Source of the DNA: Nemopilema nomurai
Lineage: Eukaryota; Cnidaria; Scyphozoa; Rhizostomeae; Rhizostomatidae
Reading direction: 5' to 3'
Assembly: GCA_003864495.1 (NCBI GenBank)
Contig: ML133387.1
Span: forward strand, 1,611,905-1,675,904
DNA: 64,000 nt
A program made the translations under genes and the position numbers. The notes under the pieces were generated by a model that had not been told where the DNA came from, ran no database searches, and was given only the letters and a program-made list of their open reading frames with translations. Every line of letters begins with the position of its first letter. The first letter of the stretch is position 1. Positions 22,313 to 35,723 of this stretch are shown in pieces.

Positions 22313-23320
22313 TACTTTCTGACTGTCTTTAGCTAGCTAATCATAGTTTTCATTCCATGGCAATATTTCATCAACTCTTGAGAGGCTTTTCCGTATGTGC
22401 CCTTAACCAGTAGCTGTCTTTCTGCCCTTAAGCACTCTTCCAACTTTTCCTTTGCGAAGTATCTTTGTTCAATCTACTTCTCAAATATCTATTTCTTCTA
22501 TAGCCTTCAACAACTACTTTCCATAAGTCCTCAAGAAGTTAGTTTCTATATTATCTGAATTAGGTACTTTTGGAAGTTCTAAAACTGCACCCTCTAGGTC
22601 TCTTTAATAAGCTCTATTGCACCTCTACTTAACTCTTTCAGCCAACTTCCTTCTGCATATTCAAGCTAGACAAATAGTCTACATGTGTGCAAGACTGCTG
22701 TTGCTCTATTTTCCATAATCTGCTTAGGTAGTTGGTTGTTGGAAGCCTTCCATACTCTGTCCGTCACATGTCCACATGGCTGTTGTGAATAGGTTTCATT
22801 CTAACACAAATTATGAAGATAGAAAGCTGATGCAATTTGTGAAAATCTTAATTAACATTTACAAAGCAAACTAGCTTATTTTTAACTAAATTAGCGTAGT
22901 TCTGATCAGATCTTTATAAAAGCTGTTAAAGTCAGTTTACTTTGATTAAACATTTGTTTTTCTTTAAAAAATTATTTTTCTTAACAGCACATTTTTATAA
23001 GGTCAAGTTATAAAGCAACCTAGAGGCATTTTTACTCAAGTTTCAAGCTTGAATCTCAGCACGGAAAAACGACAAAAATTGTTTCATACCGCAAGTGTAT
23101 CATAAATGTTAATAACAAGTTTTTGATGAAAAAGAAATTTCCTATTTTTAGTTAAACTAAATAAACATTGCTAAAGCACAAATTAAGTTCAGAATGAACA
23201 ACTTATGAGACAAATCTATGAAAGTTTGGCTAAGTTTTTGAACTCACGGAACTCACGTTGAATCCGCCCATTCTACCAACAGAAGAAAAAAACTGAAACA
23301 TTGAAAGGGAAAACTTGATC

Positions 23321-25464
23321 CAGTGGCGGATCCAGGGGGTTGCAAAGGGTGCTTGAGCACCGGTCAGATTTTCAGAGTTGTGTTTCGAACCAAAGTTTAT
23401 TTGTGCTGAAAATCAAACTAAATAGATGTCCAAAATAAAACAAACACCTTCTACTAATGAGAAATTCGATATTTCTTCCCTCTTTTACACGAAGATACCA
23501 AATTTCCATCTGAACTGCTTTGTTTTGATTCGCAATAGTTTAATATCAAAGTAGAGTATTTACCGGAACAAGATTGTGACAGAATTTGAATGCCGACCAG
23601 TAACAATACGAATTGCAAATTTCACCCTCCAATGAAATTCTATTATCCGATTGTATTCCGAGCACCGGTGGGTCAGTAGAATAGAGTCATCAAAACGGAG
23701 CTAGCCAATCATCTATTTTCTCACCGGTGCTCAGATCGAATATTAGCCAATCACTTGCATTTTCACCGGTGCTCGACGTCATCAGAGCACCGGTCAGGTC
23801 GAAACCACCAATAAACGATTAGGATACTAAATGCTTGGATTCATTCGCTTGTCTTCCGTCACGGGCGTACCTCATTCGAGGAACGAGATGGATGAGTGCA
23901 AGAATCTTCTGTCGTGCTTACAAGATGCTCTTAAAATTGAACAGTTCGACGCTGTAAATAGTATTGAATTGGTGGCAATCGATGTGTTAGAGAAGGGGAG
24001 GCGAGCATACTTTCGAGGTGCAATGGATGAGAATATCATTGATTCATTTGCTGACTTCCAGCTTTCCGATGGTGGGGAGAGCAAGAGAGGCCATGGTTTA
24101 TAGTTTTGTTTCCTCATGGCCTATAATTTCAGATCAACTTTTATGTGTTTTTATTTACGGAATAATGTTATTTAGGGGTTTAGGTCGCCCTTGGAATTTG
24201 CTCCTGGCAGCTTTCAAAAAAGCAACATCTTTTCTACGTTCAGAAATCGGTGTATCCACCTTTTTTCATAAGAAAGCTTATTCTTAACAGTAAAAAGTTA
24301 CATGTTGAAAATATATGAGAGGCGCTACATGGCGCAAAGGGTTAATCAGCGGACTTGAGTGACTAGGCCATGCATTTCGCAACTTTGTTCTGGATGATTT
24401 CACGACAAAACGTCATGGTGGTGATAATTGCCTTCTGAAAGTGATGGCAATTCCACGCTAATCTTTATTGACAGCCATCATTTTGTGATTTTTCCAATTT
24501 AGGGTATACACCTATTAAGTGATAGAGCAAGGTTGGAACAACGCTAACGTGACTCACAAATTGAATTAGCTAGAAAAGTTTCTTTCAACAAAAAATGCCC
24601 AAGTTTCATCTATTCTCCAAATTCTTATCAAATCAGGTTTTTGAGTCTAAATATTCATTTATTGTTCTTCAGGCTGAAATACCCTATCCTTTTAATTGAA
24701 CGCCAAATTTTAAATGATTAATTGAATTGCCAAAGGTTGCACAGTGTAAACGAAAAATTGGATGTCAAAATAGCTGTTTCGACAAAGTGAAACTTTCGTC
24801 CAACTTTCTTCTTTTCTATTCTTTAATCCTTAATCTATTCTTTAAACCTTTTGTCTTTAATGACGTGCACTGCACTTCAGGGGCTTCACTCCACCAGCCA
24901 GGTAATTTTTTGATCACGCTATTTTCTGACTTATAAAAGGCTGCCAAGTGTCAATGAATTGAAAGAGTTGGAAAGCTGTCTTTGGAAAGCTGTCTGTTGT
25001 TGTGGAGCGCGGAAAGCTGTCTTTGGGACATATGATTGCTTCTGTATCACAATAGAGGTGCATAACAGACCAAATTAACGAGCCTTGCTGAGAATGTTAT
25101 CTTTGCTGGTACCTATACATCAATTCTACTTGCAGCCTAATTTTGAAAAACTCGTTAGATTTTTCTTGTACAGAATTTTTGATCGGATTTGGAGCATAGT
25201 AAAACAGTATAACCGTAGTATAACACTAGATCACGTTTTGTTTATTTAGTTGTAAAAGTACGAACTATGTTCTGTTATGTTTGAAATATCAAGTTTTTTT
25301 TATTCAGTATACCAAACAAAAAGGATATAAATTTCAAAACATATTATAGCTTCTCTTGTTTATAGATCATCGATACCAAATTGAATATAGGGTGTGGTAA
25401 TTTTATCGGGTGTGGCACATTCAAAGTTGAGCACCGGTCAGAAAATTTCCTGGATCCGCCCCTG
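23321..25464 (+). mobile_element. hAT-like element, unit 2
   Basis: Same ends as in unit 1. GAGCACCGGT motifs are seen at 23355, 23660, 23722 (reverse), 23764 (reverse), 23785 and 25429. The cluster just left of the ORF forms a CACCGGTGCTC...GAGCACCGGTC inverted pair around 23764-23795. Confidence 0.7.
23831..24103 (+). CDS. Hypothetical 90-aa protein inside hAT-like element
   Basis: An intact ORF directly right of the subterminal repeats. It starts MLGFIRLSSVTG and contains ECKNLLSCLQDAL, SIELVAIDVLEKGRRAYFRG and ENIIDSFADFQLSD before a stop. It is acidic to neutral, mostly helical in appearance, with no zinc motif, signal peptide or membrane segment. By position it may be the first exon of a former hAT transposase or accessory protein, but I recognise no domain and it may not be expressed. 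Only one of four copies (unit 1) is broken. Confidence 0.4.
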   Translation: MLGFIRLSSVTGVPHSRNEMDECKNLLSCLQDALKIEQFDAVNSIELVAIDVLEKGRRAYFRGAMDENIIDSFADFQLSDGGESKRGHGL

Positions 25465-27256
25465 ATTGACCTTGTCTGTATGGGGCTTGTTAAGCTACAG
25501 CTTAAACGACATCTTTAAGCTACCGGTATAAACATGTTCTTGTAACAAATTCTTAGTTTGATACTCTTGCTTGTGAAAACATTGAAAAGTGATGGATGAC
25601 AGATACTTCTAACAATAACAATCTTTTCAAGTTAGTAAATCAGTCAATTTTACACTCACAAGCGGGGTTTATCAAAAATCTATGATAAGGCTTATATGAG
25701 AATCAGCAGCAAAAATATAAGGTAGACATCAAATTGAAATGAGATTCTTATGAAAAAGTAAATTCTTTCTCTAAACCTACTTCTAGTCAGTAATTTTGAT
25801 TTGACCAAAAAAAAATCTTCTTTCATGTGCAAAATTGGAGCCTAAGAATACCAAGGCAATTATTGAAATAGCTCTAGTAATTCCAGGAAAGTTTCAATCA
25901 TATGAAATAGCTGATAATTGATATAGCTAAGGAAAATTATATAATAGCTTATGGACAACAAATCTAATAATTGGTCCTATCTTAGGAGCAATATATTGAA
26001 GAGAGTTTCTGTCACTTTATTGAGACCATATATAAGATGGCAAGAAAATAAGCTTAAAAAAACAGGAAACAAGCTTTAAAACAAAAACATGGGAGGTAAT
26101 TTTGAGCCTGACCAGAACCTATCAACAGCATTGCAAACATTTCTTCTGTCAGTGTTCCAGATTCATATACCATGGTAGATTGAAATTTCAAGAAAAACCC
26201 ATTTCAAGATTGAATGACAAAAAATAAAAAATTACTATCTCTCTCTAAAAAAACAACTTGACTAGGCATCAGTGTGGGATTATTTTCAAATCACTGATGC
26301 ATAACTGTGTTACAGCTTTTTCAAACAAGTTCATAATTTTTGTTTTTTTGGCCAAAAAAGAAAGAAAATATTGTATAGAGATCAAATTAATAATTTGAGC
26401 AGGTCAAATTTTAGTAATCCCCTACAGAAACTGCACAGAACAAGTGGATGGCTTGTTTTTGTGTCATTAAATCAAAAGAGACCAATTATTTTAACATCTA
26501 CAATCACAGCAGGGTAACTGAAGTTTTAGAAAAATTGCAAAGAAAGGGATTTAAGTTTACAATTGCTTTTACAACAATAATCCAAGTAAATTCTTCCTTT
26601 CGAAGAAGAATTTATTAAAAAGATGCAGGAATGCTAAATAAGGAATAGCAAGCAAAAATTGTAGGAAGATGGGTGAAAAAGTTATTTGCTACAAAGTAAT
26701 CAAGCCACTTCTAGGCTGGAATTTACATAGTAATTAGTAGAACCTTTTCAATTAGTAGAATCTTTTTCAAGGTTTGCGCTTGAAAATCAGTGTGAAAATG
26801 ACAAAGAAGTGTTGAAATAACTGGTGAAATTCAAACATGTTCCTTAGGCTCGATTCGAATTAACAAAAAATCAAACAAATAATTGTTTAGCTGCCATGCT
26901 CCAGAAGGAAGATTAGTGTATTTCACAAATGATTTCATCAACAAAAAGTGCATAATTTATAATTAGCATTGCTGATATTGAAGACACTATATTAGAAATG
27001 ACAAAGTAGGTTTCTGTTACTTTTGAAATATTACATTCAGAAAAGGCAAGCGATTCTCTGTTATTCAATATTAAAATCTCTGTTACGAAACACTAAAATG
27101 ACTATAAGGTCTAAGAGGAAACAATGTCACTAATACAGAGGGGTTCAGAACATAATTTTTCTAGCTGCACTGGAGGAAATGTCTCTCAAACTCATTGCAA
27201 AGCTTCGGTGTTTAAACAAAGTCATAGGCCCATCTTTAAAAAAAAGCAGTACTCAC

Positions 27257-27400
27257 AAATGAAAAGTTCTTGCTTGTCATCCTTCCTATTTTCTCGATTC
27301 TTCAACTCCAATTCCTTTCTAATCAGTTCTTGTCTCAATCTGGTAGATTCTAAGCTTTCTAGGGCTTGTGCATCATGCTTCAACTTGTTGCCAACTTGAA
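27257..27400 (-). CDS. Possible coiled-coil exon, unit 2
   Basis: Identical to 12051-12194, with the same acceptor and donor. Unidentified. Confidence 0.35.
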
Positions 27401-27644
27401 CTGTGCACCCAGTTTGAATGTTCCCGCGAGTGAAATGGCGGGAAAATGGCGAGCGAAGATGTCAGCAGGCAACTGTCAATCAAAAACGAGAACAATGGAT
27501 CGCTCGCCCCACTCTTCTATAGATGCACTTCCCCACCGCAGAGGCTTTCAAGGGGGAAAAACAACGAGAAACCGATATGATACCAATCTCCAGAAACGGT
27601 TGATACGCACTTGTATTGCACAAGGAGTGCTATATTCTAACTAA

Positions 27645-30264
27645 TTCGATCATTTCCCAATCATAGTAGAAATAGACACGGGGTAAGCTGTCAGTTCCGC
27701 AGATGACGACGACGGTGTCATAGAAAATAATATTGATAACAATAAGTATGTTTGGAAGAAAGAAAATAAGCAGCTATCCCTTGATATATATAATAGCAGA
27801 AACATGGACGGGGAGCTAGACAATCTAACTGAAATGGGTGGTAGAAATTATAGTCTGCTAAATGGGAATGACATCGTATACATATTTTGCATCGTGATTG
27901 CTACCTGTTGTAAACCAATGCTAAATAAGTTTCGAAAAAATATGAACAAAAAGAAACAGCCTTGGTGGTTTGACATTGAATGCTGGGATGCAAAAAAAAT
28001 ACCACTTTCGTAAACTCTTCTATAAAACTGGCAATGCATATGTTTTTGGAAAATTCAAGTTGCTAAGAGCAAAATTTAAAAAGTTTATGAAAAGTTAGGA
28101 AAATGACTTTAAAAATGAGCTTTGCACGAAGCTAAAAAGTTCAGCTGAAGACCAGAAGACATTTTGGAAGCTGATCAAAAACAACATTAGAAATAACTTT
28201 CGTGAAAGGAGTCGGTCCGAGATAAGAATCTAAACATGGTTTGATCACTAAAACAATCTTCTAAACAGCAGATGAAGTCATGATCTTAAAGTTAATACGT
28301 TTGTTCAATATTATATCAAACATCATGATTTGCACTGCGATTTTTGTAATGAAAACAGCCTCCAAATGCATGACCAAATAATATCAGCTCAGGTTGAACA
28401 ACATATAGCAAGGGTTGAAAATAACAAAGCTCACGGTGTAGATGGCATATTGAACGAGGCTACTAAGTTATAGAAGGATAAGATCATTGCCTTCCTGTTA
28501 ACATTATTTAATCAGATTTTCACTATAGCATGCATTCCAAGTGCCTGGGGTAAAGGATTGATAGTATCAATACTTAAAAAAGGTTGCAAAAAGGATCCCA
28601 TTATTTATAGGGGAACGTCCCTACTCTCCAATCTAAGTAAAATTTTCACTGGAATACTAAACAAGAGAATCATAAGATTCTCTGAACAAAAGAGGCTCAT
28701 TGGTGACAACCAAGGAGGGTTTCGTAAAAATAGGTCAACAGCTGATAACCTAATTCTACTGAAATTATTAGCTGACAAACGGCTCTCACGTACAATTGTA
28801 CTGTTTCTTTGTTGAGTTTTCCAAAGCATTTGATACTGCGAACCACTCATATTTAACTTATGTTTTGATCAAGTATGGATTTTATAGAAAACTTTTAAGA
28901 GTGCTTAGGGCCATCTATACAGGCATGTATTATTGTGTTAAGACTGCAAAAGAAGTCACCAATTCGTTCAAATGCGACACAGGTGTTCGTCAAGGTTTTA
29001 TGTTGAGTCCAAGGTTGTTTCTGTTATGAGTCAATGAGTTAGACAAAATGCTTGGAAGGATTGGAAGTAAGGGTATTTTTTAGCCGACTTAACCGAAGTT
29101 AAAACTTTGTTGTATGCAGATGATGTAGTGCCTTTTGGGAACACAGTTTGTGAGTTTCAGCGCAAAATAAACGTATTGGAACAGTTCTGCGATACATGGG
29201 GCATGGCTGTAAACTTAGACAAAGAATATTTTTGTTATAAGCAAAGCCAAATAGAAATAATGATTTATTACAAATATTTGGGGCTGCTTTTATCGTCTCG
29301 CAATGTATGGTCAAAGGCCCTAGAAAATCGATCATTGCAAGCTGGAGAAGCTTTAAGGCCAATATCATGTCTAATAATACGTTTAAAAGGTGTCTCACCA
29401 AAAGTTGCGTTTAAGGTCTTCGACACAAGAATACTGCCAATCCTGTGTTATGGGGCTGAAGTTTGGGGTTATGAATGGAAGCAACAAATTGAAAGTATTC
29501 ATATTAAATTGGGTACAGTTGTTTTAGGTGTAGGAAAATGTTCCACTCCAAGTGCAGTATTTGGTGTATGTGGTAGATACCCACTTATATGTACCTATAT
29601 GAAGCAAACTAACAAGTATTGGTTCAAAATTTTAAGGTTTGAAGGAAACAGTCTCTTAGCGAGTGCTTTCAAATTGCAAATACACTTAACTGAAGCTGTG
29701 ACAGACTGCTGGGGCTCAAAAAATAAAATTTATCATTTATGAGAATGGTTTTGGTCATGTTTGGATATCCCAGGGTTTTGGAAATGAACGGCTCTTTTTA
29801 AAGATTTTCCAAAATAGGATACAAGACATCCAGTTCCAAACCTGGCAAAAAATACTCAATGAATATGAAAAACTCTCAATCTTTGGAGGATTTAAGTCTT
29901 TGCTGAACCCTAAAAAATACCTTAGTTTGCCAAATTTTTTGGATAGGAAGATAATTGCACGTTTCCGTATTTTCAATCACCATTTAGCAATAGAAATGTG
30001 ACGTTATCAAAACAGATTAGCAAGAGAGGAGATAATTTACAAAAGTAACATAAACGCAATTGAGGATGAACTCCATTTTTTATTTATCTGCCCAGCTTAT
30101 GAAACGTTGAGAGAAAAATACATCAACGAACCATTTGTTTAGGTTCTTTAGGTTCAGAATCGATATTTTGCAAGAATATTGTGGCTCAGTACAAAATTAG
30201 GCATTCTTAGAAAAATTATGCAATTGGTTTACAAAATTCACCTAAAATGGGCAATTTTTTATAC
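27645..30264 (+). pseudogene. Dead LINE, unit 2
   Basis: Same truncated element with the same stops and frame changes as in unit 1. It has one further lesion: near 27990 the A-rich run reads GCAAAAAAAATACC, which shifts the frame after ECWDA. Confidence 0.85.
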
Positions 30265-32041
30265 AATTTTCATACTCATTTCTTTGAGATAAATTATTTT
30301 GCTTTTTTCGTTCTTATTCACAACATATTGCAAGCAAATCAGTATATTTTAAACAGTCTTCTAAAAAACAGAGAAAACCCAACTCTTATTGATCCAGAAT
30401 CCAGAAAAACTAAGAAAAACAAATTTTCGCACGTCTCTTACAACAAAAGAGTGAAAAATATCAAAATTAAAACATATTGCGTTAAAACACGTAGAAATTA
30501 CAATTAAGGTGTTCTTGTGTTTTTTGTTGCCATATTTTTCAACGTGTGAGAGCTCCATTAAATTTGACATTGGCATGTCTCGATCCTAAATTTGTTATGC
30601 CAACATAAAGATAACGTTTTCCCCCTATCTCCCCCTGACTGTGAGTTGCAAGTCGGTGAACGTTTATTTTTGCAATTGAAGCACAATCTCTTGAATTCTG
30701 GGTAGTACTTACAACAACCTGAAATTCTAGCATCCACTTCAGTGCCCCATGTCAGTGCTATTCCACTGTTTCAACTTTTTAAATGTGTTATAACTCTCCG
30801 GTTCCGCTGTAAAGCACTCTACAGCAATTATTTCATTTATAGAATACATAGAATAAGGTTTATACGCATTTAATACAGATTGGTCAATCACATGCAGCAT
30901 CAAACATTTTTAAAGTTACCAAGAAATGAAAACCTAAATAGGCCATATTTTTAGGGCAATGGTATCTATCCATATTTTCATTGTGTTATCTCTATTGTTT
31001 CAAATTTGATTAGGTTCTAGTTGTTTGTTCTTTTCACTTGTCCTATCCCTTTCCAGCTCATCAAATTTTGTGTCACTGTTTAAATTGAACGTCTATTTGA
31101 ATAACCACGATCCGATTAGACTCTAACTATCGTCAAATTGGAATGACCATTAAGTTGACTGTTTGCTGTTTGTCCTGCCTGTTTCCTCAAAGGCACTGCA
31201 ACACACTTTCAAAGTATATCAAATGGACAACAAAGTTGGTACTTTCAATCTCATATTTAATTGGAGGTCATTACTTGACTGTCTCTCATTTTACCTGTCG
31301 TAGATATTTGAAAAAGTGTCTAAAGTATGCAGATAATGTATCATCATTGTGCAGCATATCCAACAACAAGTGGCTTAAGTGCCTAAAAATGGTGTCACAA
31401 TTTTGAGAGCTTACCAAAGGTAGACCTAAAGTTAACCAAAAGGTAGCTTAAGCACCGATATAACAACCAATGATTCATGTTCCAGGCAACTAATGTAGGC
31501 CCACTGGCAATGATCAAGGTATTTGGCTACTAGTTGTGACTGAAAGTCATTGTCTTCATGGGCTTACGCCATTATCTAACCGCCCAATCGTTCAATAATA
31601 GGAACATAATTGGCGACAACAAATACCAACATTAATGAAGAGTTACGACAACTTTGTTCTTGAATAAAGCATCTTAATTTGAGATGCAAGCATTGGTCCA
31701 ATTTTCCTGTAAAGGAAATTGTTTTTATTCAAGTCATGTACTTATAAAGCTTCATAACTTTGAGAAAATAACAAGTTCAGAGTGAGTCAGCTCCATTAAT
31801 ACCAAACAGACGTTCTTACAAAACAGGTTCATAAGTGTCTTTTAATTGTTATCTTCCAATTTAGTACTAGTGAATAGCAACTTGACAAAATTATGCTTAT
31901 ATTAGGTATTAGTAATGTTCTCTGCTTGATGTATATGTGTGACTTTTTGTGACTAAACAGAATTGTAGATGTATCTTGACCATACTGATAAACATGGTAG
32001 ATTCTGAAGCAGTCAACAACAAATTGCAGAAGCTTTGATAC

Positions 32042-34558
32042 GTTCTGCTTTTGCCATAAGTCAGCTCAGAAAGTAACCTGTCCTTCTCTTCATCTGCGCT
32101 GAAATCTTCTAAAGATGTCATCAGGCTATTATTTTCCCAGAGCTAAATGATAAATCGTGATTGTAATCTACGAACCTGCTCCAACAAAGTTTTTTGCTTG
32201 CTGTCTACTATTTAGTTAAGCCCAATAAACTATTTTTGGTTTAATAGGGTGCCAGCAGTAGGAAAAAAATTCCTTAAAAGGTTTAGACCAGCTATATTCG
32301 CTTCACAGTATTTTTTAAAACAACGACACAGCTAGTTTTGCGATCTTGAAAAAGGTGATCCATAAATTTGATACAAAGAGATATCTTCATAGCTGCTCGA
32401 TATCTTATTATGAGAAAGAGAATGATTCAATTGCCTAGTTGTTTCTCTTGCCTAAGAACAGTGCTTCATCTTTGCAGCATTTTGAAAAACGTCTGCTGCT
32501 GTTCTTGCCAGAAGATAGCGCTTCATCAATGTTTAAAGTATAGATATTGGAATGAGAAGCGACATGCGACTGCCTTGGGATGAACACTGATGAGTCGTAA
32601 AATATAACAGATGAAAATAGGATGCATGCTCCCAAACTGTACATTCAGGTAGGAGCAAACTCAATATTTCATTACTTTGAGAGTGAGAGGCAAGCGTGGA
32701 GAAGGGAGAAATGAGACTGCACATATAATGAGATGGAATTAGTTCCCGGAATTCAAACGAGTCCGAAGTATTTGCATGCAGAAATTTTACTGGTGCATAG
32801 AGTCATTCATAATCTCAAATGCGCCTCTCTATGAGCAGATACAAGAAGAACTGTCCAGTTAACAACCAAGTTTTGAACAGAGGTTTCCCTCTGTCATAGT
32901 CAGTTTAGCCGACCCATGACATGGCTATGACAGATATCGGGCCTGAATCAAAGTTTACCTGTGATGTGCAAGGTTCAGTTAAATTCAGTGCCTTGGATGC
33001 ATGAATATAAATTAATACGTAATTTAAATTTGGACTGCCAAGACTGTTTTCGTAACACAATTATGGAAAATAACTGGAGTGCAATGTCTACAAAAACTCT
33101 AAGTTAGCATCGATTCCCTTAAGCATCAGAAAAAGCATTTCCTATTGGAACCTAGCATAGAGATTATTATTGAAAAGAGCGTAAAGAAGATCGTTCAGCA
33201 AAGAATGCAAGTTTTTTTTACTGTTCTGTTGTAAAACTCAATTCCAAATACTGATTATACTGTAAATACTGATTATCCCCCTTTCTGTCCATAACTGCTT
33301 GATTGGATTTTGAATCTTTCCTTCTTGGCGTTTCGTGAACATTGACTATTGCTGTAGCATTGTCGGCAGAGATTCCTTTTAGGTGCATCAGCTGATTGGC
33401 AAACATGTCCCTCACTAAAAGTAACTACAAGTAATATTTCGATAGTTGAAATAGGAACGGACTTGCCAAGTCAGATTAGACAGCTTGTATTAATGGAAAA
33501 AATTGGAGCAATCTCTCGTTAGCATGATAGATTATTCGTTGATACAACATTCTATCCTATTTTTTTGCAACATTTTACATTTAAAGAGGGAAAAAACAAT
33601 TGTTTTATATCAGGGAATGTGGTTAGAATTCCGCATTCCCGGAAATGAGCAGTGCTGCAGACGAAGGTTGGTAGCCAAAGTCAGTCCAAAACAAAGAGAT
33701 CTTTATAAACAGGGATACGAAGATTAGAAAAGTTTTTTCAAGGTAAAAGCTAACGTGGATCGATTGAGCCCCGATGGGTAGATCAAGGGTGCGACAGTGC
33801 AAATTTCGATTAATCGTCAAAGCAACTGTTTAAGCAATAAAAACTGTTTTCTTTTTCAAAAAAGCGTTTTTAGAAAATTTTTGATGAGATTTTGGAGGGC
33901 ATGCGGCGCATTACCAGCTTCCCTTGACGCTACGCCACTGACATCGATGTCTTCAACTGTAGTTATCAAAAACTAAGAAGACGCCAAGGACTCAATAAAA
34001 TCTGATTAATTAATTGCTAATCTAACATAAAAGGGTCTAACACAAACAATTAACGGGGCCGTTCTGTCGACGGCATTTGAAACTATTGCTGCAGCCATTG
34101 CTTTGTCGAGAACACAAGGCATGCAATGTCAAATGGAGACCTGTAACAGCCAATAATTCGAGTACGTATGGCACCCAAATCATTTTAAATCACTCATTAT
34201 TCATCTAAAGACACTATTTCGTTTGGCTCTTTAGTCTGTTAAGACTTGTTTCCAATCGATCATTTTACTTTTTGTACATCTGAGACAACTGGTGCTTAGC
34301 TTTCTTAGAAGCATAGCTCATAATCTACAATACTTTGCGCTTATCTACAATACTTTGCAACAACTTAAATGGCAAAATAGGAATATGATCTTTGAAAAAT
34401 TGGCAAAATAAGTATTTTCAGAACCTTGAAACATATTGCCTGCCACCCAAAGGAAGTCTCCAAGTTGAATTTTTCGAAAGTCCATCTTGACATCTGAAAG
34501 AATCGTGGCAAAATTATCAAGCAAATTAAAATTGGACCTCATAAGAGAGCCAATTTTT
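32042..34558 (-). pseudogene. MUS81 pseudogene across the unit 2/3 junction
   Basis: The same three blocks as at 16840-19363: C-terminal exon 32042-32125, helix-hairpin-helix exon 33324-33414, nuclease exon 34425-34558. It has the same one-base loss, the same missing donor and the same absence of the ERKxxxD exon. Confidence 0.8.
33929..33940 (-). mobile_element. hAT-type terminus at the unit 2/3 junction
   Basis: Same CAGTGGCGTAGC end on the minus strand as at 18733-18744. Confidence 0.45.
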
Positions 34559-35172
34559 CTGATAAATGAACACAAATGAATACGTAAAATAGAGCCTGAA
34601 ATTTCCATTCAGAAAAAGGTGTAAAGAGGCAAAGCATGGAGATGAGCATGTGATTCTAAACGACCAGTAGATAACTCTATTGACATCAGTAACATCAACG
34701 GCCAGCGGTGTCAACGTAAATAAGTCTGTCCGATTACAGAGCTTGTTGCAAGCAACAGATCAAATAATTGCATCAAGGAACTTTGCCAGTGACAAAGTTG
34801 GACACATTGGTTGACAAGACCAAAGCATAAACACAGGTTGATGGTAACTCAAATGGAGGCGATCAAGCTAACAATGACACGAGGTGACAAGAAGTGGGCC
34901 ACTTGTTGGAATTCCCAACGATCTTGTGAGCATCTTAAAAATATGCAATTACAAGATTGTTGCGGGAATTCTGATAGTTAAGTAGTATCACATGATTGAG
35001 ATCTTATTTTGGGAATTCGAGCAGTTCCGATCGCCTGAAAAGCAGCAGAGCAAACTGGTTTGTGTGAATTTCCAGTTTGCAAAGGAAGGAAACCGATGGA
35101 TTGAACACGTGTCAGTGTTGATTCTTTTTCTTATTTAACTTTAGCTACTTAAGTATTGATATAGAATAGATA

Positions 35173-35694
35173 CTTACTCTTGTGTGCTTAATTGTAAGGG
35201 GGGGGGGTCGAATAAAAAGGGGGGTGGACACTTTCCTAGATTTTCATAAAGCGGAGGGGCCATAATAAATTGAACAGCAGAGAAAATAGTAAATAAGCAT
35301 CTAAAATAGGGGGGGGGGGAAGGTGAGATACTGCAAGGGCATTTTTGGTCAGAGTCGAAAACATGTTAGCTGGACAACGGCAGAGGCGTAGAGCTCAAGG
35401 AGGAGAAGCAAAAAATACAGTTAAAAGACAATTCAAACATGGATGATCACAATGAGTAAACGCTTTGAAATTTTAAACTCGATTTATTTTTTCTTAAAAA
35501 AGTTTTGAATGGAGCCAAACCATTTTTTCTGAGAAGTTTGAAAGGTCTAACGTGGGGGTTGATAATAAAATGAGGGGGCTGGTCGTCCATTGAGATTTCC
35601 ATAAAATGGAGGGGTTATTATAAAGATATGAAGAGTGAAATATTTTGAAAAGTGCAATATGACCCTCCCCTACAATTACGCACACAAGAGTAAG
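35173..35694. mobile_element. MITE-like element, unit 3
   Basis: As in unit 2, with small deletions (for example TATAAAGATATG near 35620 in place of TATAAAATGATATG). Confidence 0.5.
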
Positions 35695-35723
35695 GGCGTA
35701 CAGCCACTGAGAGGCAGACAGAC

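Larger units (their letters stand above)
18745..33940. repeat. Macro-repeat unit 2 (15.2 kb)
   Basis: Full unit, nearly identical to unit 3. It contains MUS81 exon 19230-19363, MITE-like element 19978-20503, palindrome 20533-22312, hAT-like element 23321-25464, coiled-coil exon 27257-27400, LINE 27645-30264 and MUS81 exons at 32042-32125 and 33324-33414. Confidence 0.97.

Noticed and set aside
23321..25464. Target-site duplication of the hAT-like element
   Set aside because: TTGATC and TTGACC match at 5 of 6 bases but are offset by one base from the ends; not strong enough to claim.
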